In this document: positions 10,901 through 16,432 of the stretch, one piece after another
How the letters are laid out: each line of letters begins with the position of its first letter
Position numbering within the stretch: the first letter of the stretch is position 1
Source of the DNA: Chloroflexota bacterium
GTDB taxonomy: Bacteria; Chloroflexota; Limnocylindria; Limnocylindrales; CSP1-4
Length of the DNA stretch: 41,325 bases
NCBI GenBank assembly: GCA_003152995.1
Contig: PMBR01000134.1
Span: 1 to 41,325, forward strand
Direction: 5' to 3'
Notes under the pieces: generated by a model
The model's input: the letters and a program-made list of their open reading frames with translations, nothing else
Told to the model about the DNA's origin: nothing
Databases searched by the model: none
Made by a program: the position numbers and the translations under genes

Positions 10901-12091
10901 GGCCCAATGACTCTGCCGATACCCGAAGAAGTATGTGAATGGAAGCCCCTGGGCGTGGTCGCTATAGCTGCCATTGGAATTCGAATCAGAAGGCACGGCG
11001 ATCGAATAGGCCGAGACTGCCTGCGACTTCAGGTAGTCGAGGGCATTCTGCCGGCCGTTCTGCATGCCGTAGAAGAGGGTGAATGCCGTCTGCCCGCCCG
11101 GGGCGAGTAGTCCGAGATCGAAGTCGAAGAGCGCGCCGTCGTCGAGCGGGCCCCTGCCTGCGTTGTCCTGGAATTCGCCTGAGATGAGACTCACGCCTCC
11201 GCTGGGTTGGACGATGAGTGGGTTCGCCGACGAGAACCCGTCGTTGCTCATGTTCAGAACAGTCGTATCTATCTGAGAAGCGTCGCCGTCGACGGGCCGC
11301 TTCATGGCCGTGACGTACTCGCTAAAGGGAGTGGGCGAGGCGTCCCAGTCCATGACGCGCCTATAGACGGCACGTTCGGTACTCGTTGCTGTGTTCTTGA
11401 CGGTCACGTCAATCTGGAACGTCGTCTGATTGATCGCGTGGAACGCATGCGTCACCGTGAAGAAGGGCGTAGACGTTCCCGAATCCGCAACGTCCACGAC
11501 GGAGGTCGCCGATTGTGGGTGATCGGATCCGTCGTTTTGCCAGCTCTTGACGGTCATGTTGGTTGAAGTGCCACCGTCATCCCAGCTTGCCCATCCACTC
11601 ACCGAAGTCGACGTGTCGGCGATGCCCCAGCCTTCGCACTGACACCCAGGCGCAAGCACATCCAGCGACGACGGGTTGGTGACCTGACTATCGCCGGCAA
11701 GGCCGACCCACGACCCGTTTGATTGGACGTTGATATTGCCTTCGGGATTGACCCCAAGTCGGAAGCGTGAGAAAGGCGTGTACAGGACCACGCCGTCTGG
11801 GCTCGGATCTCTTGTCGGCACATACGCGGCGGCTGCCGAAGCGTCCGTCCCCTTGGCTGCGGTGGCGGCCTTTTCTCTAGCGGTGGGGCCGGTGGTGTTG
11901 GGAGACGCGCCGAGCGTTCCGGTCTTGGTATCGGGCGACGCGCCCGGCGTTCCGGGCTTGGTGTCGGGCGACGCGCTCGGTCTTGCGCTACCAGTGTCGG
12001 GAGACGCTGCCGATGTGGGCAGGGCGACAGATCCGATCAGCAAGATGGCTGTTGTGATCGCGACCAAAGCACGGCGCGTGACGGAACCCAT
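1916..12091 (-). CDS. Giant secreted multidomain protein: gluzincin metallopeptidase, 17 tandem beta-sandwich repeats, beta-propeller
   Basis: 3391 residues. ATG at 12091 is chosen because AGGAGGAGG sits 7 bases upstream and a signal peptide follows (MGSVTRRALV..., cleavage near residue 29). Order: Pro/Thr/Asp-rich linker with SPDT-type repeats (30-75); a beta-rich domain (about 80-400); a zincin with HEFWH at 545-549 and a Glu 25 residues on (574), the gluzincin HExxH...E arrangement, then YDSGAILQYFAERLA as in peptidase MA-like families; a domain with PDDGMADDPSQDDGTYG (about 890-985) like the choice-of-anchor X family; thrombospondin type 3-like Ca-binding repeats with DxDxDG (about 992-1068); 17 repeats of about 103 residues (1257-3012); and a propeller with repeated W-D-RNG-DIY strands (3013-3391). 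Likely a Ca-stabilised extracellular adhesin or protease. No C-terminal anchor is visible. Function and substrate are inferred. Confidence 0.88.
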   Translation of the reverse strand: MGSVTRRALVAITTAILLIGSVALPTSAASPDTGSARPSASPDTKPGTPGASPDTKTGTLGASPNTTGPTAREKAATAAKGTDASAAAAYVPTRDPSPDGVVLYTPFSRFRLGVNPEGNINVQSNGSWVGLAGDSQVTNPSSLDVLAPGCQCEGWGIADTSTSVSGWASWDDGGTSTNMTVKSWQNDGSDHPQSATSVVDVADSGTSTPFFTVTHAFHAINQTTFQIDVTVKNTATSTERAVYRRVMDWDASPTPFSEYVTAMKRPVDGDASQIDTTVLNMSNDGFSSANPLIVQPSGGVSLISGEFQDNAGRGPLDDGALFDFDLGLLAPGGQTAFTLFYGMQNGRQNALDYLKSQAVSAYSIAVPSDSNSNGSYSDHAQGLPFTYFFGYRQSHWADADTNWVTLPKAAGKHVEVKYHPDGLVSPTLQTLTKHSVIAAEIAREIQVRGDAALQNYTDLLNAAGFTGWAPPDTVTIEIRTDLCYGLSGTVLQVCGNSSGYTPAPGLVLLQQSNYEEWFRDWARTWIPGDAALPVLANIWSTTIDHEFWHIVQDGLWAWPQIGLDYKVSSGTLIESSATAAMDLFTGPGEWDSYRGTDFGTYWQATQDLLNGYSLAHIDTESPLVGGTSYDSGAILQYFAERLAKSTIVSTNKQSLAKLLAAIAAELNSPTPLGRVSAAINPPSGPPKANVEDWLRDFYVTALLDSCWNGSCEYKSQDGLSDLNIRGGSNGDLLTTQSATVTRTIEDTQGEVLLYAVPTGNTWVSVRISSAGHPIAEDAHVALVPIRWDRTGSHVDGFAGTPTNYVITTTDLGGTGITRVVRPTDPSATNNALAVVLVAGDGINTIGRTTYDITVTSGTTAPPPGPKPLVAKKSAKLTSMAQGAPGLSFSVTPRGDAGMPFGITGTVSDDSRAITNSQVVAAITDPSGKVRRFAIPDDGMADDPSQDDGTYGANVWGTGLAGTYQVDLTATGTDNHSQPFTLTSSTSVTLAAGVDSDNDGITNQAEAYLGTNPLDPSDGATDADGDGLTLAQELAAGTNPTSPDTDGGGEADGSEVARGLDPLSPNDDAALGSLGIAPVPADGGIVKVNLATSATSGQIIIHRTDSNGTVVTSSVAVGTTVQQDGPLPAGVYTYDATLVGSNGAVGPVVKVAPITVADDVTPPDFVVTLDGGTVQTQLDHADVWVTSSSEPLAGMRIAESADALAQATWLPYQEHSTFDLSAGLGNHDIYVEVRDAAGNTATQYRSIGRVAFDTTPPVSSVNALPANVGSRTLSVAYTASDNDSVAQVYLWKRFKSPPDTTFGPWTIIGAVASPVQVDLAQGDGTYEFYTTAVDASGNAEAAPAVADASVVFAPPPGTEPITRVNPLPPTWNGDDWFIPMSYTATDNGNGISQVDIWCRYQAFGSAAWSTWQVCYQNAPSASFNMSLSNMDGRYEFYSIGIDNADQHEAAPVVADASTMYDRYAPSTNTFLLPAKVSSTTLRVPFASSDGGGSGITSVELWEGGPLHDYQLVASGTTSPFTISLDQGPGEYAFYTIGTDLAGNREWVPCCEGLWWGTKPDARTILDQTAPVLESQVLPLQNPEVISGSISLQYTAAYPSGTGSVELWQRFEPAGSDSFGAWSKKLTTDTWPIPLNLELEGRYEFYTIAVDSLGASEDPPATADATVLLDHTPPTSTVGALPTTVSTTPYDIQCQASDAGSGAVSVGVWWRWIGHEADPWPDWNSAGNCQPGGALSFDFWKGEGYYQFASSAVDAIGNAEPWPTEPEASTYFGPLPESHVVYAPVGQRPGVLYLSVESNMPYELWERYAPNGSTNFTAWAMVGSAAQGDEVPFTIGPEGKYEFYSIAVSASGARELPPDTADAVVIGDSTRPTSSAGPIAARTSSSTITIPFTTSDGLGSGVEAIDVWSRYRANQDAAWSSWQIPAMVFAPATSADVTLTQGEGFYEFATTVSDYAGNYQAGSPQTSAATHYTTGNDPSSSVVGAPAATNQASATVPYTAEFASGSGSVELWERLAPNGPWTKVATATAPGTLTAPLAQGEGTYQLYTIAVDTVAGTREAAPDLPDASIIRDTTAPASATSPATIATSEKNSFSLYADSSDSSSGVANVELWWRYAPPASSTFTVWKLADTQPYGNFTLAFDSGDGTYQFYSIAIDAAGNREAPPATADTVLTLDTVAPTSTAGPLAAAVKSRSISIPYTASDNANGTGLQGVYLYRRFQAAGSTTWSDWTSVTSATTSPIAMTLPSNDGRYEFYTAAYDQAGNWETAPAVADCWTVLDRTAPVTATGAMPARVNVKAQNVPFTASDANGSGVASLQLQDRFKAAGGTSFGSWTTVATVTNPAASGTIPITLGSDGSYEFRTLGTDVAGNAEAAPASADASTILDSTPPVSSAGALPATTTASSISVAYTATDTNGSGVTSVELWQRFQPAGGSMGAWALLATGTASPFTVATTADGRYEFYTVGIDLVGNREAAPASADAFTVRDTTVPLTVAGPLARAVHSTALSVPYTVTGGAVSSVELWQRCQPAGSTTWSAWAKVATVTSSASSGTFSVTLSSGPGRCEFYSIGVSPSGGREAAPASADAFTVLDTTAPTSAAGSLTTPRTGTSVSVTYTASDNTNGSGLSSVELWQRFEAAGSTTFSAWAKVATATASPIAVTLGSGDGRYEFYTIAVDAAGNREAAPSVADAFTVLDTTAPVSAASTLAGGTKTTALSVPYTATDTGGTGVASVELWQRFEAAGGTTFTTWAKLTTATTSPISVTLSSGAGRYEFYTIGIDAAGNREAAPASADTFTVLDTTAPTSAAGALPAVVNATALSVPYTAADNTGGSGLSKVDLYQRYEVAGSTTWSAWTKVATATSSATSGTFAVTLSSGAGTYQFYTIATDAATNAEAAPSAADASTVLDSTAPTSTITAPPSTSSAASISIAYTASDNTNGSGLASVEFWYRYKTGDGATPGAWTSGGTSATASGSFTLTFGSGAGIYDVLTVAVDKAGNREGAAANPPASTVTPKSSVRSISWAAGAKVNTDTGTALQDNASFVVGSDGTVYAVWEDSRNGNTDIYFSSRNPTTGVWAAETRLNSDTGTTGQRTPSIAIDGSGNLYVVWADDRNGSTNTDIYFAKRTGTTWSANIKVNSDTATAIQSSPRISVSSAGIAVAVWYDARSSQVNIYSARLPSGSTTWSTNYNITTSNTSAVKAAPDVAVASDGTAWAAWQDNRTGGGDIYTASLGPTATAWSTNTKVSDDSGASSLDKSPRIGLTSANSPVVAYLDGRSTNAAVRVVNRNGTTWNASVQVSDSSAKPATGLALAVKADGGVIVGWDDTRSTSAIWGAQCEAGSGTSSVTRCGPAEKWSDQTGASYRPTLFASTTRVYLGWRDDTAGGGDIRIRLRTPS
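3056..8323 (-). repeat. 17 tandem ~310-bp repeats encoding ~103-residue beta-sandwich modules
   Basis: The repeats have the consensus TSAAGxLP...LSVPYTASDNTNGSGLxSVELWQRFxAAGSTTxSAWxKVATxTxSPxxVTLxSGxGRYEFYTIAVDAAGNREAAPxxADAxTVLDTTAP (split here by x). I counted 17 by their DTTAP boundaries. Those nearest the C-terminus (roughly repeats 12-16, 3.3-5.0 kb) are closest to one another, and those nearest the N-terminus are most diverged. Repeat 3 carries an insertion with a Cys pair and repeat 5 lacks the ELW motif. The AGNxEAAP strand resembles bacterial Ig-like/fibronectin-like stalk modules. Confidence 0.9.
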
Positions 12092-12224
12092 TCCAATCCT
12101 CCTCCTACCGGGTCGGGCCCGGCAGCACAGCCAGACAACCAGCCCACTCTTCCTTGCCCACCGCCGGGGCATGCAACCCATAGCGGCAATGTGTACGGTC
12201 TCCTCAGGGGACCGTCGCCAGGTG

Positions 12225-12770
12225 CTAGGGGTGCAGCTTCCCCCACTCGATCTCGCCGCGGTCGGTTGCGCAGAAGCTCATCGGCGGCATGTTGCCCTCT
12301 GGGGCCGTCCACGCCAGGCGTCCGTCGACCATCAGGGGGGCCGGGCTGGCGCTGTAGCCGGTGGCCTTAGGCAGCTCGATGCCTGTCATGAACAGGATCG
12401 AGTCGCCCATGTCCCACGCGATCGGATTGTTGCTCGGGGCGTCATACGCCTCCCAGCAGCCATTTCCCAAGGGCGCCAGCGCCGCGGCAAAACCACCGTC
12501 GGTGGTCCCGGCCACCAGCAGCCAGCCCTGGTTGTCGTAGGTCCGGCCGAAGTCCTTGGACCCGCTGGCGTGCGGCAGATCGATCGTACGACCGTCCACG
12601 AGATGCGAATGAAACCCGGTCGCATCGAAATCCGTCCGGGCGACGACGCCCACGATCGTTGGCCGAAGGGGCTGTGGAGGGTCGGGATAGTTCCTGGCAG
12701 AACTGAAGCAGCCCTGAACACAGAGTGCAGCTACCGACAAGGAGACAAGAAGTCTCAGCCCTGGTCTCAT
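12225..12770 (-). CDS. Putative lipoprotein A (paralogue of lipoprotein B)
   Basis: 181 residues with a lipoprotein-type signal: MRPGLRLLVSLSVAALCVQGC, where the Cys at 21 would be lipidated. The mature part has motifs shared with the downstream paralogue at 13147: HLVDGR-IDLP, LGNGCWEAY, WDMGDSILFMTGIEL, MVDGR-AWT-PEG and MSFCA-DRGEIEWGK. Two conserved Cys (GNGCW, MSFCA) could form a disulfide. Family and function are not recognised; it is probably an exported surface lipoprotein. ATG at 12770 is used. A GTG three codons upstream (VAPMRP) sits nearer an AGGG and is a possible alternative; both paralogues keep that tripeptide. It precedes the giant gene on the same strand with 133 bases between, so co-expression is possible. 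Confidence 0.78.
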   Translation of the reverse strand: MRPGLRLLVSLSVAALCVQGCFSSARNYPDPPQPLRPTIVGVVARTDFDATGFHSHLVDGRTIDLPHASGSKDFGRTYDNQGWLLVAGTTDGGFAAALAPLGNGCWEAYDAPSNNPIAWDMGDSILFMTGIELPKATGYSASPAPLMVDGRLAWTAPEGNMPPMSFCATDRGEIEWGKLHP

Positions 12771-12917
12771 AGGCGCCACACCGGTAACAACCCTCGTCCC
12801 TCCTCGCCCGCTGCGAACTCTGTGCTCGACGGAGTCTGCTTGCCCGGAGAACACAATCAAATACGCACAGTGACCAATCCATGCGGTGGCCGGCGACCCG
12901 TCCCGAGGCGCCCAACC

Positions 12918-12923
12918 TATGCT
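12918..12923 (+). promoter_or_regulatory. Relic copy of the response-regulator promoter (-10 TATGCT)
   Basis: Lies exactly 929 bases left of the TATACT at 13847, inside a segment that matches the intact copy (CTCGCCACAA, GGCGGGGAG-CACGAAGC). The duplication carried the promoter with it. It may still fire toward the truncated regulator leader, or serve only the divergent lipoprotein A. Confidence 0.4.
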
Positions 12924-12965
12924 CGCCACAATCCGGGCGCTCCGGCGGGGAGACACGAAGCGCCA

Positions 12966-13040
12966 ATGACCGAGCCGTCGGGGCGGCGGATCGTCTCCGG
13001 CGTCGAGCACAGGCGCGCCAGGTTCCGTGGTTCGAGGTGA
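12966..13040 (+). pseudogene. Truncated duplicate of the 5' end of the response regulator
   Basis: ATGACCGAGCC... encodes MTEP--RRIVSGVE and aligns base by base with the start of the intact regulator at 13895 (MIEP--QRILLVDD) for about 14 codons. It then diverges and stops at a TGA at 13038. It sits at the same offset (929 bases) as the upstream promoter copy and lies divergent to lipoprotein A just as the intact regulator lies divergent to lipoprotein B. The simplest reading is that a lipoprotein-promoter-leader unit was duplicated and only the leader of the regulator came along. It is unlikely to make a functional protein. Confidence 0.6.
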
Positions 13041-13146
13041 GGGATGCTTCGGTCCGGGGCGCTGCTGCCGACTCGGATCTCACCTGCGGAGGTGCTGCTT
13101 CACGGGCGATATTCCGGTTCGTTATCCAGACGAACAGTCCCGGGGG

Positions 13147-13695
13147 TTACTGCAGCGGCTTGCCCCATTCGATCTCGCCCCGGTCGTTCGCACAGAAACT
13201 CATCGGGGGGGCGCCGTCGCCCTCCGGGACCGTCCATGCCTGGCGTCCGTCCACCAGGTGTGGGGCTGGGCTGACTTGATAGTCGGCGGCTTTGGAGAGT
13301 TCGATGCCGGTCATGAACAGGATCGAGTCGCCCATGTCCCAGACGATCGGATTACTGCTCGGGCCGACATACGCCTCCCAGCAGCCATTCCCGAGGGAGG
13401 AGAGTGGCGTTTCAAAACCACCACCGGCGGTCCCTGCTAGCAGGAGTGTGCCCTTGTCCTCGAGGCCTCCACCGATGAGCTTGAAGGTACCGTTCTGCGG
13501 AAGATCGATCACTCGACCGTCGACAAGGTGCGCGTGATATCCGGACGCATCTTGCGTTGTCTCAGCGATGACACCGACGGTCGTTGGTTGGAGTGGCAGT
13601 GGTGGGTTGGGGTAATGCCTGGCAAACAGCGCGCAGCCCTGCACGGCCAGCGCCAATGTCAACATAGCGGCCGTGAGTCTCAGGATCGGTCTCAT
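13147..13695 (-). CDS. Putative lipoprotein B (paralogue of lipoprotein A)
   Basis: 182 residues; signal MRPILRLTAAMLTLALAVQGC with the candidate lipidated Cys at 21. By eye more than half of its positions are identical to lipoprotein A, including GNGCWEAY, NPI-WDMGDSILFMTGIEL and MSFCANDRGEIEWGK. ATG at 13695 is used. A TTG eight codons upstream has a better placed GAGGG and would only lengthen the n-region. It is divergent from the response regulator at 13895, so the two-component system and this lipoprotein share a 199-bp intergenic region. The kinase may control, or sense through, the lipoprotein (inference). A short inverted repeat GTTCGT/ACGAAC at 13117-13135 follows the stop. Confidence 0.8.
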   Translation of the reverse strand: MRPILRLTAAMLTLALAVQGCALFARHYPNPPLPLQPTTVGVIAETTQDASGYHAHLVDGRVIDLPQNGTFKLIGGGLEDKGTLLLAGTAGGGFETPLSSLGNGCWEAYVGPSSNPIVWDMGDSILFMTGIELSKAADYQVSPAPHLVDGRQAWTVPEGDGAPPMSFCANDRGEIEWGKPLQ

Positions 13696-13846
13696 GGGCG
13701 CCACCACGGCCAAAGCAATCCCTCTTCTCCTCTCACGTGCTCCGCGCATGCCGGAGTTTGCTTGTCGAACGCATGCCGTCAAATACGCAAGTTGACCTGC
13801 AGCGCGGCGACTCGGGGACACCGACCCGCCACTCCACTCCCCCACC

Positions 13847-13852
13847 TATACT
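13847..13852 (+). promoter_or_regulatory. Candidate -10 (TATACT) of the two-component operon
   Basis: TATACT lies 43 bases upstream of the regulator ATG in the divergent intergenic region, with no good -35. GGGGAGG (13875-13881) precedes the ATG. On the opposite strand TTGACG, with a weak AAACTC 17 bases on, could serve lipoprotein B, and the corresponding TTGATT is retained at the duplicated locus. Conservation between the two copies is the main support. Confidence 0.4.
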
Positions 13853-13894
13853 CGCCACAAATCAGGCGCACTGGCGGGGAGGCACGAAGCTCGA

Positions 13895-14602
13895 ATGATC
13901 GAGCCACGGGCACAACGGATCCTGCTCGTCGACGACGACCCACATCTTCGCGTCGTGCTGGCCGAGCAGCTCCGCGACGACGGCTTCGAGGTTGCCACGG
14001 CGCGCGACGGGCAAGAGGCGCTACGCCGCCTGGATGCCGGCTGGCCGGATCTGATCCTGCTGGACCTGATGATGCCGCGCATCGACGGCCTCGCTTTGGC
14101 GCGCCAGATCAAGGCCGAGGCTGACCTGCCGATCATCGTCCTATCGGCCATCGACACGGCCGACAGCAAAGCCCATCTGCTCAACGAGGTCGCGGAGGAC
14201 TACGTCGCCAAGCCGTACCACTACCCCGAGTTGCGGGCCCGGATCCAGCGCGTTCTGCGACGGTTGGGCGACCGCATCCCACGCCAGTCGCTGGTGCTCG
14301 GGCCAAACCTCACGCTCGACCTTCACCGCCGTGCGGCGACGGTGGCCGGAACCGAAGTCCAGCTCACGCCGACCGAATCGCGGCTGCTCCACGCCCTGGC
14401 AGCCAATCTCGGCGAGATCGTCACGACGGACACGCTGCTTGCCCGCGGCTGGGCCGAAACCGAGGAGGCCGACGCGTCGTACGTCTGGGTTTCGATGCGC
14501 CGGCTGCGACAGAAGGTCGAGGTCGATCCGGGCAAGCCGGTCCATCTGCTGACCGTTCGAGGCGTCGGATACCGCCTGGTCGCGAGCCGTGACGACGCCT
14601 GA
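13895..14602 (+). CDS. OmpR/PhoB-type response regulator
   Basis: 235 residues. The receiver domain (about 8-120) has acidic pocket D13/D14, phospho-acceptor D57 in LILLDLMMP, S84 in IIVLSA and K106 in YVAKPYH, all the expected residues. The winged-helix DNA-binding domain (about 135-230) has LTPTESRLLHALA and the terminal VRGVGYRL. The next gene, a histidine kinase, starts inside its last codons (14-base overlap), so the two are translationally coupled partners. The promoter region is shared with the divergent lipoprotein B, which is a plausible target. Target DNA and signal are unknown. Confidence 0.93.
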   Translation: MIEPRAQRILLVDDDPHLRVVLAEQLRDDGFEVATARDGQEALRRLDAGWPDLILLDLMMPRIDGLALARQIKAEADLPIIVLSAIDTADSKAHLLNEVAEDYVAKPYHYPELRARIQRVLRRLGDRIPRQSLVLGPNLTLDLHRRAATVAGTEVQLTPTESRLLHALAANLGEIVTTDTLLARGWAETEEADASYVWVSMRRLRQKVEVDPGKPVHLLTVRGVGYRLVASRDDA

Positions 14603-16139
14603 ACAGCCGGCGGCCGAAGCCGACCGAACTGTCGAAGCCGACCGAACGGCCGAAGCCGACCGAACGGCCGAAGCCGACCGAACGGCCGAAGCCGCGGCCG
14701 AAGGCCCGGCGCAAGAGCCGGCCCGAGGTCGCGGCTTCGAACTGCCATTTCGCGTCCTGCTCACGATCGGCATCATGGTCGCGGCGGTCTTGCCGCTCGG
14801 GGTCTTCGGCAGCCTCGAAATCGCGGCAGGTTGGGAGAGCGACGAGCGGGCCGTTGTCAGCCTCTTTGCCCTGGCGATCGCCGGGGCCGGCTTCTTCGGG
14901 CTGCTGGCCGCATATGTCGTCGTGGCCAGCCTGACCGTGCCGCTCCGCCGCATCACAACTGCCGTGGAGCGCGTCGCCGCCGGCGAGTCCAGCCCGCCGA
15001 TCCACCTCACCGGCGACGACGAGCTGGCGCGCCTGGCGGAGAGTCACAACCGCATCGCCGCGGACCGGCAGCGCCGCAACGCCGAGCTTGCCGCACTCCT
15101 GGCCGCGATCGCGGCCTACGCCCCGAGCCAGGGAGTGGAGCCGCTCGTAGCCCAGGTCGACCGCGACGCCCGCCAGATCTACGGCCTGATCGACTGCCAG
15201 GTGCGACTCGGCAGCGCCGACGCAATCGCCCTCGAGGAGAAGGTCCCCGGCGACCCATGCCCGGTTCGCGCCGACATCCGTGCCGGGGCCGAAACCCTGG
15301 GCGTGCTCACCGGCCACGTGCCGGCGACCCGCAACTGGGAGCGCGCCGACCAGGACCTCCTCGAACTCTTCGCCAGCGAAGTCGGAGTGGCCCTCCGCAA
15401 CGCCGAGTTGTTCGGCCGCATCGAGAGCCAGAACGCTCAGCTGCGCGAACTCGACGCCGCCAAGGACGAGTTCCTGCGCGGCGTCAGCCACAACCTGCAG
15501 ACGCCGCTGACCAGCATCCGCGCCTACGTGGAGCAACTCCGATCCTCCACCACGGACGCGGAGACCGACCGCCGCCTGGCGATCGTGGCGGAGCAGTCGA
15601 GCCGTCTCACGCGGCTCGTCCGCCAGCTGCTGACCGTCACGCGCCTCGAGGCCGGAGTGCTGCGCGCCGAACCCGAGGTGATCGCCCTGGCGCCCCGCAT
15701 CCGGCGCGCCTGGGAAGCGCTCAACGCGACCGGTGCCACCTTTGAGTTGACCGACGATGCCCGCGGCTGGTTGGCAGTGGCTGACCCGGATCAGCTCGAC
15801 CAGGTGCTGTGGGCGCTCCTGGACAACGCCGTGAAATACGGCGGAAGCGAGGGCAAAGTCGAGGTGGCCGTTCGCGTCGACGACACGCTCGATCGGATCG
15901 AGGTCACGATCGCCGACGACGGCCCCGGGATCTGCGAAGTCGACCGAGCGCGGCTCTTCGCCCGCTTCACGCGGGGCGCGGGCCAGCCCAGCGGGGAGGG
16001 CACCGGACTCGGACTGTACGTCTCGCGCCAGCTCCTGCGGGCGATGGGCGGCGAACTCCGGTTGGAGCCGGCCCAGGCCGACCGCGGCGCTGCCTTTACT
16101 CTTTCGCTGCCGGGGGAACCGCCCGCCGACGAGGGCTGA
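14589..16139 (+). CDS. Membrane sensor histidine kinase (HAMP-GAF-HisKA-HATPase)
   Basis: 516 residues, GTG start overlapping the regulator. The N-terminus is disordered with four EADRTA repeats (about 10-34). Two membrane segments (about 55-75 and 88-113) flank a short external loop of about 15 residues. A HAMP-like linker (115-165), a GAF-like domain (about 175-275), HisKA with H301, and a HATPase domain with N413 (LLDNAVKYG), IADDGPGI and GEGTGLGLY follow. The H-box reads GVSHNLQTPLTS: Asn stands where Glu or Asp normally follows the His, while the Thr at H+4 is kept. The external loop is too small for a ligand domain, so sensing may occur in the membrane or through GAF. The partner is the overlapping OmpR-type regulator. 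Confidence 0.92.
   Translation: MTTPEQPAAEADRTVEADRTAEADRTAEADRTAEAAAEGPAQEPARGRGFELPFRVLLTIGIMVAAVLPLGVFGSLEIAAGWESDERAVVSLFALAIAGAGFFGLLAAYVVVASLTVPLRRITTAVERVAAGESSPPIHLTGDDELARLAESHNRIAADRQRRNAELAALLAAIAAYAPSQGVEPLVAQVDRDARQIYGLIDCQVRLGSADAIALEEKVPGDPCPVRADIRAGAETLGVLTGHVPATRNWERADQDLLELFASEVGVALRNAELFGRIESQNAQLRELDAAKDEFLRGVSHNLQTPLTSIRAYVEQLRSSTTDAETDRRLAIVAEQSSRLTRLVRQLLTVTRLEAGVLRAEPEVIALAPRIRRAWEALNATGATFELTDDARGWLAVADPDQLDQVLWALLDNAVKYGGSEGKVEVAVRVDDTLDRIEVTIADDGPGICEVDRARLFARFTRGAGQPSGEGTGLGLYVSRQLLRAMGGELRLEPAQADRGAAFTLSLPGEPPADEG
14613..14693 (+). repeat. 18-bp tandem repeat in the kinase N-terminus
   Basis: Four near-identical 18-bp units (GCCGAAGCCGACCGAACG) plus a half unit, in frame, encoding the charged hexapeptide EADRTA. 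Copy-number change would keep the frame, so length variation between strains is expected. Confidence 0.9.
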
Positions 16140-16432
16140 GCCGCCCAGTCGATCGGAGCCGGCGATTGGGTTGTGCCAGCTCTCCACGGGTCCCACGCGC
16201 GGTCCGCCGTCCAACGTAGCGCAGGATACGGTCGCTGGATTGCCACGAGCGGGGAATTTCGGATTCGGCTCGGCCTGCCCAGAATTGATCGCCCGGGGAG
16301 ACCGTGCCGGCGCGGGTCGGTTCAACGGGCGCTTCGGCGGCGGCCGTCTCGGACTCAGATCTGCCGCCGGACCGCCGATAACTAGGACGGATGCTTCGGT
16401 CGCATCTCCTTGGCGCTACTCAGGAAAGGGCG

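Noticed and set aside
11730-13040. 436-codon plus-strand frame
   Set aside because: Antisense to the giant gene and lipoprotein A; only its last 25 codons correspond to the truncated regulator relic.
14421-16325. Long minus-strand frame opposite the histidine kinase
   Set aside because: Mirror frame caused by high GC; composition is shadow-like and the plus-strand kinase has all family motifs.
16140-16432. Short frames between the kinase and the double-barrel gene
   Set aside because: No ribosome site or coherent codon use; only a weak GATAAC/TAACTA -10-like string near 16377 is visible.
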